Shown: positions 1-7,657 of the stretch, in pieces
Position numbering within the stretch: the first letter of the stretch is position 1
How the letters are laid out: every line of letters begins with the position of its first letter
From: an uncultured Myxococcales bacterium
GTDB taxonomy: Bacteria > Myxococcota_A > UBA9042
Assembly (NCBI GenBank): GCA_903917305.1
Contig: CAIXAA010000152.1
Coordinates: forward strand, 1 to 9,830
Length of the DNA stretch: 9,830 nucleotides
Direction of reading: 5' to 3'
The notes under the pieces: generated by a model
The model's input: only the letters and a program-made list of their open reading frames with translations
Told to the model about the DNA's origin: nothing
The model's database searches: none
Translations under genes and position numbers: made by a program

Positions 1-258
1 GGGCACGCGATCGAGGCTGGCGTCGGCGCGCAGGATGCGGCAGGCCTCCAGCCCGTCCATCACCGGCATGTCCACGTCCATCAGCACGAGATCGAAGGTG
101 CCGGCGCGCACGAGATCGACGGCCTGCTGGCCATTTTCGGCTTCCACGATCACGGCGTTGCAGCGCTGCAGGTAGCGCCGGACGACGTAGCGCACCGGGT
201 GGTTGTCGTCGACCACGAGGATGCGGGCACCGGCGATGGCCCGGTGGTGCTCCGTCAT
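1..258 (-). CDS. Response regulator receiver-domain protein (partial, N-terminal 86 residues)
   Basis: The reverse strand encodes the start of a CheY-like receiver domain, the phosphoacceptor module of two-component signalling. Seen: the beta-1 strand ILVVDDN with the acidic pair D17/D18, then FDLVLMDVDMPVMDGLEA with the predicted phosphoacceptor D61, followed by ACRILRAD. The later conserved Thr/Ser and Lys and any output domain lie beyond the left edge, so it could be a single-domain regulator, a regulator with an effector domain, or the tail of a hybrid kinase. I chose the ATG at 258, eight residues before the domain begins. It has no clear Shine-Dalgarno. An in-frame GTG at 285 preceded by a G-rich AAGGGGG is a possible alternative, and the frame stays open further upstream. 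It is divergent from the MaoC gene, which says nothing specific about its target. Confidence 0.88.
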   Translation of the reverse strand, partial: MTEHHRAIAGARILVVDDNHPVRYVVRRYLQRCNAVIVEAENGQQAVDLVRAGTFDLVLMDVDMPVMDGLEACRILRADASLDRVP

Positions 259-438
259 GTCTTGCGCCTGTTCAGCCGCCTGCACGAGCCCCCTTGCGCG
301 GCGCCGGTTCGCCCTTGCGACCTGGCACAACGGAACAGTACCCCGATTTGCGGCATGCTGTCGACTTTCACGTTCATGCTTGACCGTAGACGCAGCGCCA
401 AGAACGTGCCACGGTCGCGCTTCCAGGGAGGTCCCGCC
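259..438. other. Divergent intergenic region between receiver gene and MaoC gene
   Basis: This 180-bp gap separates two divergently transcribed genes and must carry any promoters they have. The only -35-like hexamer I noticed on the plus strand is TTGACC at 380-385, and no convincing -10 follows at the usual distance, so I do not call a promoter. The minus-strand receiver gene may begin inside this gap, at 285. Confidence 0.5.
425..432 (+). promoter_or_regulatory. Shine-Dalgarno of the MaoC gene
   Basis: AGGGAGGT lies 6 bases before the ATG at 439. It decides the start, because the frame is open back to 199 without a comparable ribosome binding site and the extra residues there do not resemble the family. 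Confidence 0.8.
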
Positions 439-1314
439 ATGACGCAGCATACCGATGTCTTTGAAACGCCTCCGAACATGCTGGCCAGCTATGCCCGCGC
501 GCTGGTCATGCGCCGCAAGCCTTGGCGCGAGGGGCAGACCGTGCCGCACCTCGAGGCGACGCTGGCGCCGCGGCGCCCGCACCCGGGCCATGTGCGCCAC
601 TTCCGCCGCGTGGCGGAGCTGCCGGACGTGCCGGAGCTGCCCGTGACCTACCCGCAGCTGATGGCGGCGCCGCTGCACCTGCACCTGCTGACGCATCCGG
701 ATTTCCCCTTTGCGCCCATGGGGATCGTGCACGTGCGCAATGTCATCGAGCAGTTCATGCCGCTCTCGACAGAGCACGCGCTGGGCATCAAGTGCTTCTT
801 GGAGGGCCACCGCGACGTGCCGCTGGGCGTCGAGCTCGATCTCGTGACGGAGGTGCGCACCGGCGGGCAGCTGGCCTGGCGCGGCGTGACGACGATGCTG
901 CGGCGCGGCAAGCAGAAGGCCGAAGGCGCCAAGCCGCGGTACGAACAACCGCCTGAGCTGCAAGTGGATCGCACGGCGCTGTTCACGGTGTCGGAAGGCA
1001 CGGGGCGGCGGCATGCGGCGGTGTCGGGGGACGTGAACCCGATCCACATCGCGGCGTGGACGGCCAAGCTGTTCGGCTTCCCGCGCGCGATCGCGCATGG
1101 CATGTGGTCGCTGTCGCGCTGCATGGGCCTGCTGGCGCGCGACCTGCCGCCGCCGCCGCTGCGCGTCGAGGTGACGTTCAAGCGCCCGGTGCTGCTGCCG
1201 TCCGAGGTGGAGTTCGCGGTGCGGCGCGAGGGCGACGTGCGGCGGTTCTGGCTGCGCTCGGCGGATGGCAAGACGGTGCACCTCGAGGGCGAGGCGCGGC
1301 CGATCTCGCGTTAG
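439..1314 (+). CDS. MaoC-like acyl dehydratase, double hotdog (enoyl-CoA/ACP hydratase type)
   Basis: This 291-residue protein belongs to the MaoC/R-hydratase hotdog family, which adds water to or removes it from acyl thioesters (2-enoyl <-> 3-hydroxyacyl-CoA or -ACP). The diagnostic segment is SGDVNPIHI (196-204) followed by GFPRAIAHGMWSLSRC (213-228). D198 and H203 have the Asp-x4-His spacing of the catalytic dyad in R-specific enoyl-CoA hydratases. Residues ~60-160 look like a second, N-terminal hotdog without that motif, matching the fused two-hotdog architecture of about 280-300 residues seen in HtdX/Htd2-like and eukaryotic multifunctional enzymes. No signal peptide is visible, so it is probably cytoplasmic. 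No fatty-acid or polyketide genes adjoin it, so the substrate cannot be named. Its stop lies only 6 bp from the stop of the convergent beta-barrel gene. Family is confident; substrate is unknown. Confidence 0.9.
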   Translation: MTQHTDVFETPPNMLASYARALVMRRKPWREGQTVPHLEATLAPRRPHPGHVRHFRRVAELPDVPELPVTYPQLMAAPLHLHLLTHPDFPFAPMGIVHVRNVIEQFMPLSTEHALGIKCFLEGHRDVPLGVELDLVTEVRTGGQLAWRGVTTMLRRGKQKAEGAKPRYEQPPELQVDRTALFTVSEGTGRRHAAVSGDVNPIHIAAWTAKLFGFPRAIAHGMWSLSRCMGLLARDLPPPPLRVEVTFKRPVLLPSEVEFAVRREGDVRRFWLRSADGKTVHLEGEARPISR

Positions 1315-1320
1315 GATCCG

Positions 1321-1995
1321 CTAGAAAAAGAAGTGATAGCCGGCAGCCAGGACGATGGCACCGGAGTTGGCGCTGCCCGTCGTGAGCTGATCGATCGGCG
1401 CCGAGTCCACCGTCGCATCGACGGCGACCAAGCCTGGCCCCAGCTTGATGCCCGCGCCGAGCCGCAGCAGGAAGCCCATGTGCGTGTCGGACTCGCGGTA
1501 CTCGCCGGCGGAGATGCTGCCCATGCGCGTGTCACTGACGGTCTGCGTCATGTGCAGCTTCAACCCGAGCGCGCCGAAGGGCACGAAGCGCGTCCCCTGG
1601 ATCGGCCACCACAGCTGCCCGCCCGCCGTGATGCCGAAGTCGCGCAGTGTCGTGGTGTAGTTGAGTTGGCCGCCGGCGCTGCCGACGCGCGGATCCTGGG
1701 TGTGGCCGGAGGTGCTCGGCTGGGCGTAGCTCAGCGCGGCGAACACGCCGAGGCGGCGGTCGAGAACGGGCAACTGGTAGCCGCCGAGAATCTCGCCGGT
1801 GAAGCTGGCGCCAAGTTCGGAGAAGGCCTGGCCAAATGCACCGCCGACGCGGGCGCCGACATAGATGGGCGGCAGGACGCCGGTCTGGGGCGCAGCAGCC
1901 GTCGCCGTCGCAGCTGGCGCAGCGGGCGGGGCAGCGTGAGCGGGAAGCGCGCACAGCAGCAGGAGAATCAGGGCGAACGCAGAGCGGCAGCGCAT
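1321..1995 (-). CDS. Small outer-membrane beta-barrel protein, operon partner of the repeat lipoprotein
   Basis: This is a 224-residue exported protein of no family I can name. Seen: a signal peptide (basic MRCR, hydrophobic ALILLLLCALP, AHA cleavage site near residue 21), an Ala/Pro-rich linker (22-42), then alternating hydrophobic/polar stretches typical of transmembrane beta strands, such as PIYVGARVGGAFG (43-55), GEILGGYQLPV, RLGVFAALSYA and GFLLRLGAGIKLG (174-186). The last residues, AAGYHFFF, form an aromatic C-terminal beta-signal of the kind recognised by the BAM machinery. By length it would suit an 8- to 10-stranded barrel; the strand number is inferred. It follows the giant lipoprotein gene after 8 bp with overlapping translation signals, so the two products are likely made together. 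A role as membrane anchor or partner for the lipoprotein is possible but not shown. Confidence 0.8.
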   Translation of the reverse strand: MRCRSAFALILLLLCALPAHAAPPAAPAATATAAAPQTGVLPPIYVGARVGGAFGQAFSELGASFTGEILGGYQLPVLDRRLGVFAALSYAQPSTSGHTQDPRVGSAGGQLNYTTTLRDFGITAGGQLWWPIQGTRFVPFGALGLKLHMTQTVSDTRMGSISAGEYRESDTHMGFLLRLGAGIKLGPGLVAVDATVDSAPIDQLTTGSANSGAIVLAAGYHFFF

Positions 1996-1998
1996 CGG

Positions 1999-2006
1999 AC
2001 CTCCTA
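1999..2006 (-). promoter_or_regulatory. Shine-Dalgarno of beta-barrel gene, overlapping the upstream stop codon
   Basis: On the minus strand TAGGAGGT (2006 to 1999) precedes the ATG at 1995. Its first three bases are the TAG stop of the giant lipoprotein gene. A ribosome ending the lipoprotein therefore sits on the barrel gene's initiation site, which suggests translational coupling. The site also decides the start, since the frame is open upstream to 2202. Confidence 0.8.
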
Positions 2007-5000
2007 CCAGATGGATGACCACGTCTGGGTGGTGGCGGGTTGGTCGCTGGTGGCGCCGCCGCAAAGAAACAGGAAGGCGCCGTCCTGCGCGGAGCCCATC
2101 CACGCGGTCGCCGGGGACAAGACCAAGGCGGCGAGCACGCCCCACGCGTCGGTGGCGAGCGCGGGTGCCGGACCGAGGCAAGTGCCGCCCGATGCAGCGC
2201 ATTCCTTGGCGGCCAGGACGCTCGCGGAAGGCGCGCCGCCGCCGCCGCCAATGGCGTAGAGCCCATCGTTGCCGACCGCGACGCCGTAGCCCGCGGCGCC
2301 GGCGCCGGGGAAGGGCGACGCGCCCAGGCGCAAGCCAAGCTTGCCGGTCGGCAGGACGGCGAAGACGTCGACATCCCGGACCGCCGCGCCCGACTCGCTG
2401 ACGCCGCCGCCGGCGTAGAGGTAGGCCTTGCCGGCCGGAACATCCGGGATCAGCTCATGGTTTGCCACCCAAGCGCCCAGCTGCCAGCGCTGCTTGGAGG
2501 CCGCGAGCGCGGAAGTCTGCATCGTCCACCCGGCATCGGCCGTCTGCGAATCGCCGACGATGGAGACGCGCAGGAGCTCGATGCTGGTCAGCGCCGTCGC
2601 CGCGTCCGCCAGACCGCCGATGGCGTAGAGGTAGAAGAGGTTGGGATCATTCGGATCGGCCACGCGGGCCAGCGCCGCACCCGCCCGCGGCGAAGCCAGC
2701 GTCGCGATCGGCAGCCATTGCGTCGTCGAACCCGGCGGCAGCGGCGTCGCCGGCGTCGTCGCCGAGCCCGTGTCAGCGTAGCTGGTTGTCGTTGCGGGCA
2801 CGGTGGCCAGCAGCTGCTCCACACCCGTCGCCAGATCCGGCAGCGGCGTGCGGTAGATGCGGTAGCTGTCGACACCCGTCATCGCCTTCCAGGTGAGCGT
2901 CACGCGCAGGGTGCCGGGCAGCCAGACGGGCACGGGTGGAGAGGCCAAAGTCTCGCCGCCAGGATTGGTCAGGTCGCCGGCGCTGCGCACGGCGGAAACG
3001 CGGTAGCTCCACCCGCCCTGGCCGACGCCTCCGCCGGTACCGGGCTGGTAGTCGACCGAGTCGACGCGCGGAACTTGTTGCGGATCGAGGACAAAGGCGC
3101 GGTACGCTTCGCCGCGTGGGCCCTTGCCGTCGTGCCCGCCAACCACGTAGATCGCATTGCCGATGGCCGCGGCGCCGAGCCAGGTGCGCGCGGCGGGCAA
3201 GCCGACTGCCAGCGTGCGCCACATGCCGGGCCTGCCGGTGGTGCCGTCGATGGCCGCCGCTTCGATGCTGGCCAACGGGGCGGCATTGCTGCCGGCGTCG
3301 CCGCCGATGGCGTAGAGGTAGCGAGGACCTGAAGAGGCCCGCGCCACGACCGTCGCCAAGGCGCGGCGCGCGACGTTCAGGGGCGGTCCGGCCTGCAACG
3401 CGCCAAGCGCTGGCGTGGCCTGATTCAAGGCGAGCGCCGAGAAGTCTGCGAAGGCGCCATCCGCAGGATTCGTGATGCGAACCGTGCACGCGGCGGCGCC
3501 GGGCAACGCGGCCGTGGGCACCGCGAATCCGATGCAGTTCGCGGACGGTGCGGGGCAAGCCGTCGTGGCACCGGTGGTGGCGGTGATGGGGGCGCCGATG
3601 GACGCTCCCGTGCCATCCACGCAGCGCAGGCTGACGGTGGCTGCGCCGGCGCCGGTGCCGAAGTGGCTGCCTAGCAAGGTGCTCGTCGGCGAACCGGACG
3701 CCGCGACCGTGGCCGGCTGCAGGCCGTTGACCGTGGGCAGTGGCGCGGAGGCGACGCGCAGGCCGGCTGCCAGGACGCCCGCCGAACCATCGGTGTTGAC
3801 GACCAGGACGTCGTACAAGCCGCTGGCGAGCCCCGCGGGCACGACCGCGCTCAAGTTTCCGCCATCGCCGAAACCGACGGAGCGAAGCGGTGCCACCGCG
3901 CTGTTGCCGCCGACCGGCGCCAGATAGACGCGCGGCGTGGCCTGGAAGCCCGTACCAGCAATGGCGATGTCTGTCGCGGCATCGAACGCGGTGACCGGCG
4001 GGGCCACTGTCGCGACGACCAGGCTCAGGCCGTCCACGACGCGCAGGCCGCCAGGCACGAGGCCGGGGCACGGACCGCCGTCGCTCACCGTGATGTCATA
4101 GATTCCCGCCGCCATCCCCTTCGGCACCACGGCGCGCACCTGACCTTGCTTGGCCGGCGTCAGCAGCTGGAGCTTGATCGGCGCACCCGTCGCCCCCGCC
4201 TGCGACAACGTCACGGATTGCACGGTCGTCTTGAGGCCCGACAGCAGGATGGACACTTCGGTGGCGACGCTGGTGTGCACCACCGGCGGCTCGACCAGGA
4301 AGACCGACACCGGCTCCAGGACCGTCACGGCATCGGTCAGCGTCGTGAGGCAGCCATCCGGGTTGCTCACCGTCACCGACAGCGTGTTGCCGGAACCTGC
4401 CGGCAGCGCGCCGAACTGCGCCGTTGCGCTGCCGCTCGCCACCGTCGCCGATTGCGCCGGCGTCTGGCCGAGGCTGATCTTCGCATCCGGGGCAAACTGC
4501 GCTCCCGTCAGGCTGAGCTTGCCGCCCGTCTGGCACAGCGTCGTGGGCTGGACCTGCGTCAACGTCGGCGGCGGCGTGCTCATCAGGGCGGCGCCCAGCA
4601 GCGACGTGCAGGCCGCCGGCGCCGGATTCTGGACGTAGACGGACAGCGGCCCCAGCCCGGCTGCGCTCTTGGGCACCGTGCCGTCCACGCCCGTGCAGAC
4701 CTGCGCCAGCCCGCCGGGCTGCCCCAGCGGCTTGCAGCCCGTCGCGTGCGCCGCGGCGAAGGTCTGCCCGGCAATCTTGAGCAGCGGCAAGCTGTTTCCG
4801 TACTTGAGGAAGCCCGATCCGGTCACCGCCACCACGTCCGTGCCTTGCGCGACGCACACCGCGGGCGTCGTCGTGCCGGTCACGATGGGTGGCCCCAGCA
4901 CGGTCACGGACTTGGCCTCCGTCGTCACGCAGCCGGCCGGCATCGGGTTGATGACCGACACGCCCAGCAAGCCCGGCGGCAGCGAGCCCTTGGGCGCCGT

Positions 5001-7643
5001 CACCGTCAGCGTCGAGCACTGCTGCGCCGCGCCCACCACGCCCGCGAGCGGCTGGCATCCGGACAGCGAAGACGCCGGCAGCAGCGAGGTGCCGATCTTC
5101 ACGGTCGGCTTCGCATCGCCGATGAGCAGGAAGTTCGTGCCGGAAAGTTGCAGATCGACGGCGCCTTCCGCGTCGCAGAGCAGCTCCACGCCGGCGCTCG
5201 CGAGGCTCGGCGGCGGCACGATCGTCAGCTGCGGACCGTCGCTGGCGCAATCGCCCGGCAGCGCGTTCTCCACCGTGACCGGATACTGGCCGGGCGCCAG
5301 CGCCGCTTCGGGCAGGGCCAGCGTCAGCTCCGTGCAGCGCTGGATGTCCTCCACCGGCCCGCTGAGCGGCGTGCACGACGACGCCGTGGCCGACGTCGTC
5401 GACCACTTCTTGGCGCCGATGACCACCGACGGCGCCTTGCCCGCGACCGTGTAGAAGTCCTTGCCCGTCAGCTTGAGCGTCACGCCGCCTTGCGCATTGC
5501 AGCGCACGTCGCTGTCGAGGGCGTCCAGGGTCGGCGGCGGCACGATCGTCAGGTCCACGGGCGCGCTGGTGCAGCCCACCGGCTGGGGATTCTCCACTGT
5601 CACCGCGTAGTTGTCCGGCAGCAGCCCGTCTTTCGGCATGGCGAGCTGGATCTTGGTGCACTGCTTCACATTGGCCGCGACGCCGGGCACCGCCACGCAG
5701 GAGGACTGCACGACCGCCGCGTCCTGCACCACCTGATTCCCCAGGTGAACCGTCGGCAACTGCCCGTCCAGCGTGAGGAATCCCTCACCCGTCAGCGTCA
5801 CGTTGAGCTGCGAGGTCGACGTGCACTGGACGTCCGGCAGCAGCTGCGTCACGTGCGGCGGCGCCAGGATCGTCAAGTCCGCACTGCCGCTGCCGCATTC
5901 GGCCGGCTGCGGGTTGTGCACGACAATCGCGTGCTTGCCGAGCGTCAGCGCGCCTTGCGGCACCACGAACGCCAGCTGCGTGCAGCGCTGCGTCGGCACG
6001 GTCGGACCCGGCACGTCCGTGCACGAAGCCGGGACGACCTGACCCAGACCGAGCGTCTGGCCGCCAATCGACACCGTCGGCATCTGCCCATCGACATTGA
6101 GGAAACCGTCACCCGTCAGCAGCACCTTGACCGGACCTTGTTGATTGCAGGCGATATCGGTCGACACGCTTGCCAGGCCGGGCGGCGGCACCACGGTCAG
6201 CTCGAGCGCCGTGCTCGTCGTGTCGGCGGGCAGCGGATTCGTGACCGCGATCGCGTAGGTGCCCGCATCCAGGGAGCCTTGCGGCACGGTGACGTGCAGC
6301 TGCGAACACTGGCGGATGCCGGGACGCGCGCCGGGCAGCGCGGCACAGGACGCGGCCACCGCGCTGGTGGACGTCCAGGCACCCTCGCCGATGCGCGCGG
6401 TCGGCGCGACGCCATCGACCGTCAGAAACCCTTTGCCGTTCAGGGTGATCTCGCGGTCCATCTGCGCATCGCACGTCACCTGGGAGCCGAGCTGCTGCAA
6501 GTCCGGCGGCGCCACGACCGTCAGCACGCCGCTCGAGCTGCTCGTCGCGTCCGCCGGCGCCGGATTGCGCACGTGCACCGCGTAGTTGCCCGCCGGCACG
6601 AAGTCCTTGGGCAGCGTTGCGCTCAACTCCTTGCAGCGCCACACCTTCTGCGTCGGACCCGACACGGCCTCGCACTGCGCCACGGAGGTCGCCGTGACCT
6701 CGTGCGCCGCGTCGAGTGCCACGGTCGGCAGGGTGCCCGCGACGGACAGGAAGCCGGTCCCGGCAACGGTCAAGGTGGCGTCGCGCCCTGCGATGCTCAC
6801 GAGGTCGGTTTCCACTTGCGCGACGCTCGGTTCCGGCACAAAGGTGACGCGCAGGCTGGTCGTCGAATGGCACGCCGCCCCGGTCGGACCGCCCCACACG
6901 ACGTCGTAGATTCCGGGCGGCAGCGCGCCCTTGGGCACCACCACCGTCGCCGTCCGGCACGCCTGGATCGCGGGACCGGTCACCTGCGGCAGCGTGCGGC
7001 AATCGCTCAGGTTCGGCGTGAACGTCTGGGTGCCGACACGCACCGTGCCGCCTTCCGCGCCGACGCGCAGCAGCCAATCGCCTTTCAAGGTCAGCACTTC
7101 CTCGCGATCGCTGCACGGCACTTCGGGAATGACCTGCTGCACGTCCGGCGGCGGCACGACCGTCAGCGCGGTCGCGATGAACGTGCCCTTGCCGTCCGGG
7201 TTGGCGACGCGAACGCCGTAGATACCTGGATCCAAGACATAATCTTGACGACGCGGCGTCGCGGAGGAGCAACTTCCCGGCGGGCAGATCCAGAAGGACA
7301 TGTGCTCCGCGTCGCGCCACTGCACGTCGCTTTCTTCGGTGCGCGTCGCATCATCCGGCACGTCAAAGGCGCCGGTCGCGTCCAGGCCGTCGAGGGACTG
7401 CAACCGCTCGAGCCGCACGCTGGGCAGCTTCGCTTGCGGATCCAGGGTCAGCACGCCGCCCATCACGGGCGCGAAGCCGCTGCCCGTCAGGACGACTTCC
7501 GTTGCAATCTCGACGCTGCAGGCCACGGACGGCGCGACGGTCGCGATGCGCGGTGCGGGACCCTGCACGTCGTGGGCGCAGCCGGCGGCCAGGCCGATGA
7601 GGCAGACTAGTGGCAACCAGTACATGCGGGATCGTATGCGCAT
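2004..7643 (-). CDS. Giant surface lipoprotein: IPT/TIG-like repeats plus Kelch-like propeller
   Basis: This 1879-residue exported protein probably acts at the cell envelope. Seen: a lipoprotein signal (MRIRSRM, hydrophobic core, LAAGC with predicted lipidated C22); an Ig-like repeat series at ~31-1406 with motifs such as LTGxGFL, PTVxIG and YxVxVxNPxP closed by VVPPP; then a Kelch-like region at ~1424-1879 interrupted by a fibronectin-III-like segment at ~1531-1630. I chose the ATG at 7643 because GGGAGGT lies 7 bases upstream and the lipobox follows directly. The open frame reaches 7850, but the added 69 residues look non-coding. The position after C22 is Ala rather than Asp, so it need not stay in the inner membrane. 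Such architectures suggest adhesion, carbohydrate or surface binding, but no ligand can be inferred. It is the first gene of an operon with the beta-barrel. The protein is very low in Lys and rich in Ala/Gly/Pro/Val/Thr. Confidence 0.88.
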   Translation of the reverse strand: MRIRSRMYWLPLVCLIGLAAGCAHDVQGPAPRIATVAPSVACSVEIATEVVLTGSGFAPVMGGVLTLDPQAKLPSVRLERLQSLDGLDATGAFDVPDDATRTEESDVQWRDAEHMSFWICPPGSCSSATPRRQDYVLDPGIYGVRVANPDGKGTFIATALTVVPPPDVQQVIPEVPCSDREEVLTLKGDWLLRVGAEGGTVRVGTQTFTPNLSDCRTLPQVTGPAIQACRTATVVVPKGALPPGIYDVVWGGPTGAACHSTTSLRVTFVPEPSVAQVETDLVSIAGRDATLTVAGTGFLSVAGTLPTVALDAAHEVTATSVAQCEAVSGPTQKVWRCKELSATLPKDFVPAGNYAVHVRNPAPADATSSSSGVLTVVAPPDLQQLGSQVTCDAQMDREITLNGKGFLTVDGVAPTARIGEGAWTSTSAVAASCAALPGARPGIRQCSQLHVTVPQGSLDAGTYAIAVTNPLPADTTSTALELTVVPPPGLASVSTDIACNQQGPVKVLLTGDGFLNVDGQMPTVSIGGQTLGLGQVVPASCTDVPGPTVPTQRCTQLAFVVPQGALTLGKHAIVVHNPQPAECGSGSADLTILAPPHVTQLLPDVQCTSTSQLNVTLTGEGFLTLDGQLPTVHLGNQVVQDAAVVQSSCVAVPGVAANVKQCTKIQLAMPKDGLLPDNYAVTVENPQPVGCTSAPVDLTIVPPPTLDALDSDVRCNAQGGVTLKLTGKDFYTVAGKAPSVVIGAKKWSTTSATASSCTPLSGPVEDIQRCTELTLALPEAALAPGQYPVTVENALPGDCASDGPQLTIVPPPSLASAGVELLCDAEGAVDLQLSGTNFLLIGDAKPTVKIGTSLLPASSLSGCQPLAGVVGAAQQCSTLTVTAPKGSLPPGLLGVSVINPMPAGCVTTEAKSVTVLGPPIVTGTTTPAVCVAQGTDVVAVTGSGFLKYGNSLPLLKIAGQTFAAAHATGCKPLGQPGGLAQVCTGVDGTVPKSAAGLGPLSVYVQNPAPAACTSLLGAALMSTPPPTLTQVQPTTLCQTGGKLSLTGAQFAPDAKISLGQTPAQSATVASGSATAQFGALPAGSGNTLSVTVSNPDGCLTTLTDAVTVLEPVSVFLVEPPVVHTSVATEVSILLSGLKTTVQSVTLSQAGATGAPIKLQLLTPAKQGQVRAVVPKGMAAGIYDITVSDGGPCPGLVPGGLRVVDGLSLVVATVAPPVTAFDAATDIAIAGTGFQATPRVYLAPVGGNSAVAPLRSVGFGDGGNLSAVVPAGLASGLYDVLVVNTDGSAGVLAAGLRVASAPLPTVNGLQPATVAASGSPTSTLLGSHFGTGAGAATVSLRCVDGTGASIGAPITATTGATTACPAPSANCIGFAVPTAALPGAAACTVRITNPADGAFADFSALALNQATPALGALQAGPPLNVARRALATVVARASSGPRYLYAIGGDAGSNAAPLASIEAAAIDGTTGRPGMWRTLAVGLPAARTWLGAAAIGNAIYVVGGHDGKGPRGEAYRAFVLDPQQVPRVDSVDYQPGTGGGVGQGGWSYRVSAVRSAGDLTNPGGETLASPPVPVWLPGTLRVTLTWKAMTGVDSYRIYRTPLPDLATGVEQLLATVPATTTSYADTGSATTPATPLPPGSTTQWLPIATLASPRAGAALARVADPNDPNLFYLYAIGGLADAATALTSIELLRVSIVGDSQTADAGWTMQTSALAASKQRWQLGAWVANHELIPDVPAGKAYLYAGGGVSESGAAVRDVDVFAVLPTGKLGLRLGASPFPGAGAAGYGVAVGNDGLYAIGGGGGAPSASVLAAKECAASGGTCLGPAPALATDAWGVLAALVLSPATAWMGSAQDGAFLFLCGGATSDQPATTQTWSSIW
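2007..3374 (-). other. Kelch-like beta-propeller region of the lipoprotein
   Basis: Residues ~1424-1879 contain six Kelch-type strand motifs with the double glycine: YLYAIGGD (1442), IYVVGGHD (1498), YLYAIGGL (1671), YLYAGGGV (1741), LYAIGGGG (1795) and FLFLCGGA (1857). Typical inter-blade elements such as RTWLGAAAIGNAIYVVGG are present. A six- or seven-bladed propeller is likely; the blade number is inferred. The spacing between the second and third motifs is about 170 residues instead of ~50-70, because a fibronectin-III-like segment lies between them. Confidence 0.75.
2754..3053 (-). other. Fibronectin-III-like segment inserted between Kelch blades
   Basis: Residues ~1531-1630 carry WSYRVSAV followed by LRVTLTWKAMTGVDSYRIYR (1579-1598) and TTTSYADTG, the pattern of Trp/Tyr-containing strands in fibronectin-III-like domains of bacterial surface proteins. 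The first piece looks like the last strands of one FN3 unit and the remainder like a complete one. Confidence 0.65.
3426..4568 (-). repeat. IPT/TIG-like repeats R10-R13, shorter and mostly lacking the cysteine loop
   Basis: Residues 1026-1406 continue the Ig-like series in shorter units of ~86-105 residues. R10 (1026-1111) keeps cysteines C1037 and C1098 at the first and fourth positions but lacks the middle pair. R11 (1113-1202) and R12 (1205-1298) keep GIYDITVSDGG and GLYDVLVVNTDG, which resemble classical IPT/TIG domain ends. R13 (1302-1406) is more divergent and has four cysteines at different positions. These units make the IPT/TIG assignment of the whole array plausible. Confidence 0.7.
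4569..7151 (-). repeat. Eight regular ~108-residue cysteine-bearing Ig-like repeats (R2-R9)
   Basis: Residues 165-1025 form eight units aligned by a four-cysteine pattern. The second cysteine falls at 215, 324, 433, 541, 649, 757, 863 and 970, and the third at 229, 337, 446, 554, 662, 770, 876 and 983. The step is therefore 106-109 residues, i.e. ~324 bp. Shared motifs, in order: a first cysteine; LTGxGFLxVDG; PTVxIG; Cys-x12/13-Cys with a Leu/Val-Pro/Ser-Gly centre; VPxGxLxPGxYxVxVxNPxP; the fourth cysteine; and LTVVPPP. R1 (residues 31-163) precedes them and is divergent, with an inserted CPPGSC. The units are about 20 residues longer than ordinary IPT/TIG domains, mainly because of the central cysteine loop. 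Confidence 0.8.
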
Positions 7644-7650
7644 GGAGGGC

Positions 7651-7657
7651 ACCTCCC
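7651..7657 (-). promoter_or_regulatory. Shine-Dalgarno of the giant lipoprotein gene
   Basis: On the minus strand GGGAGGT ends 7 bases before the ATG at 7643. It supports that start over the longer open frame beginning at 7850 and over the internal Met7. Confidence 0.75.

Noticed and set aside
1333..3332. Plus-strand open frames of 308 and 430 codons opposite the barrel and Kelch regions
   Set aside because: Both are low-complexity Arg/Ala/Gly-rich translations opposite well-supported genes on the minus strand.
4569..7151. CRISPR array or tandem DNA satellite
   Set aside because: The ~324-bp period is conserved at protein level with diverged DNA and has no spacers, so it is a protein repeat.
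4146..7610. Long plus-strand open frame of 1154 codons opposite the lipoprotein gene
   Set aside because: It is extremely rich in Arg, His, Gln and Ala without hydrophobic cores or domains. It mirrors the codon bias of the real minus-strand gene in GC-rich DNA, so it is a shadow.
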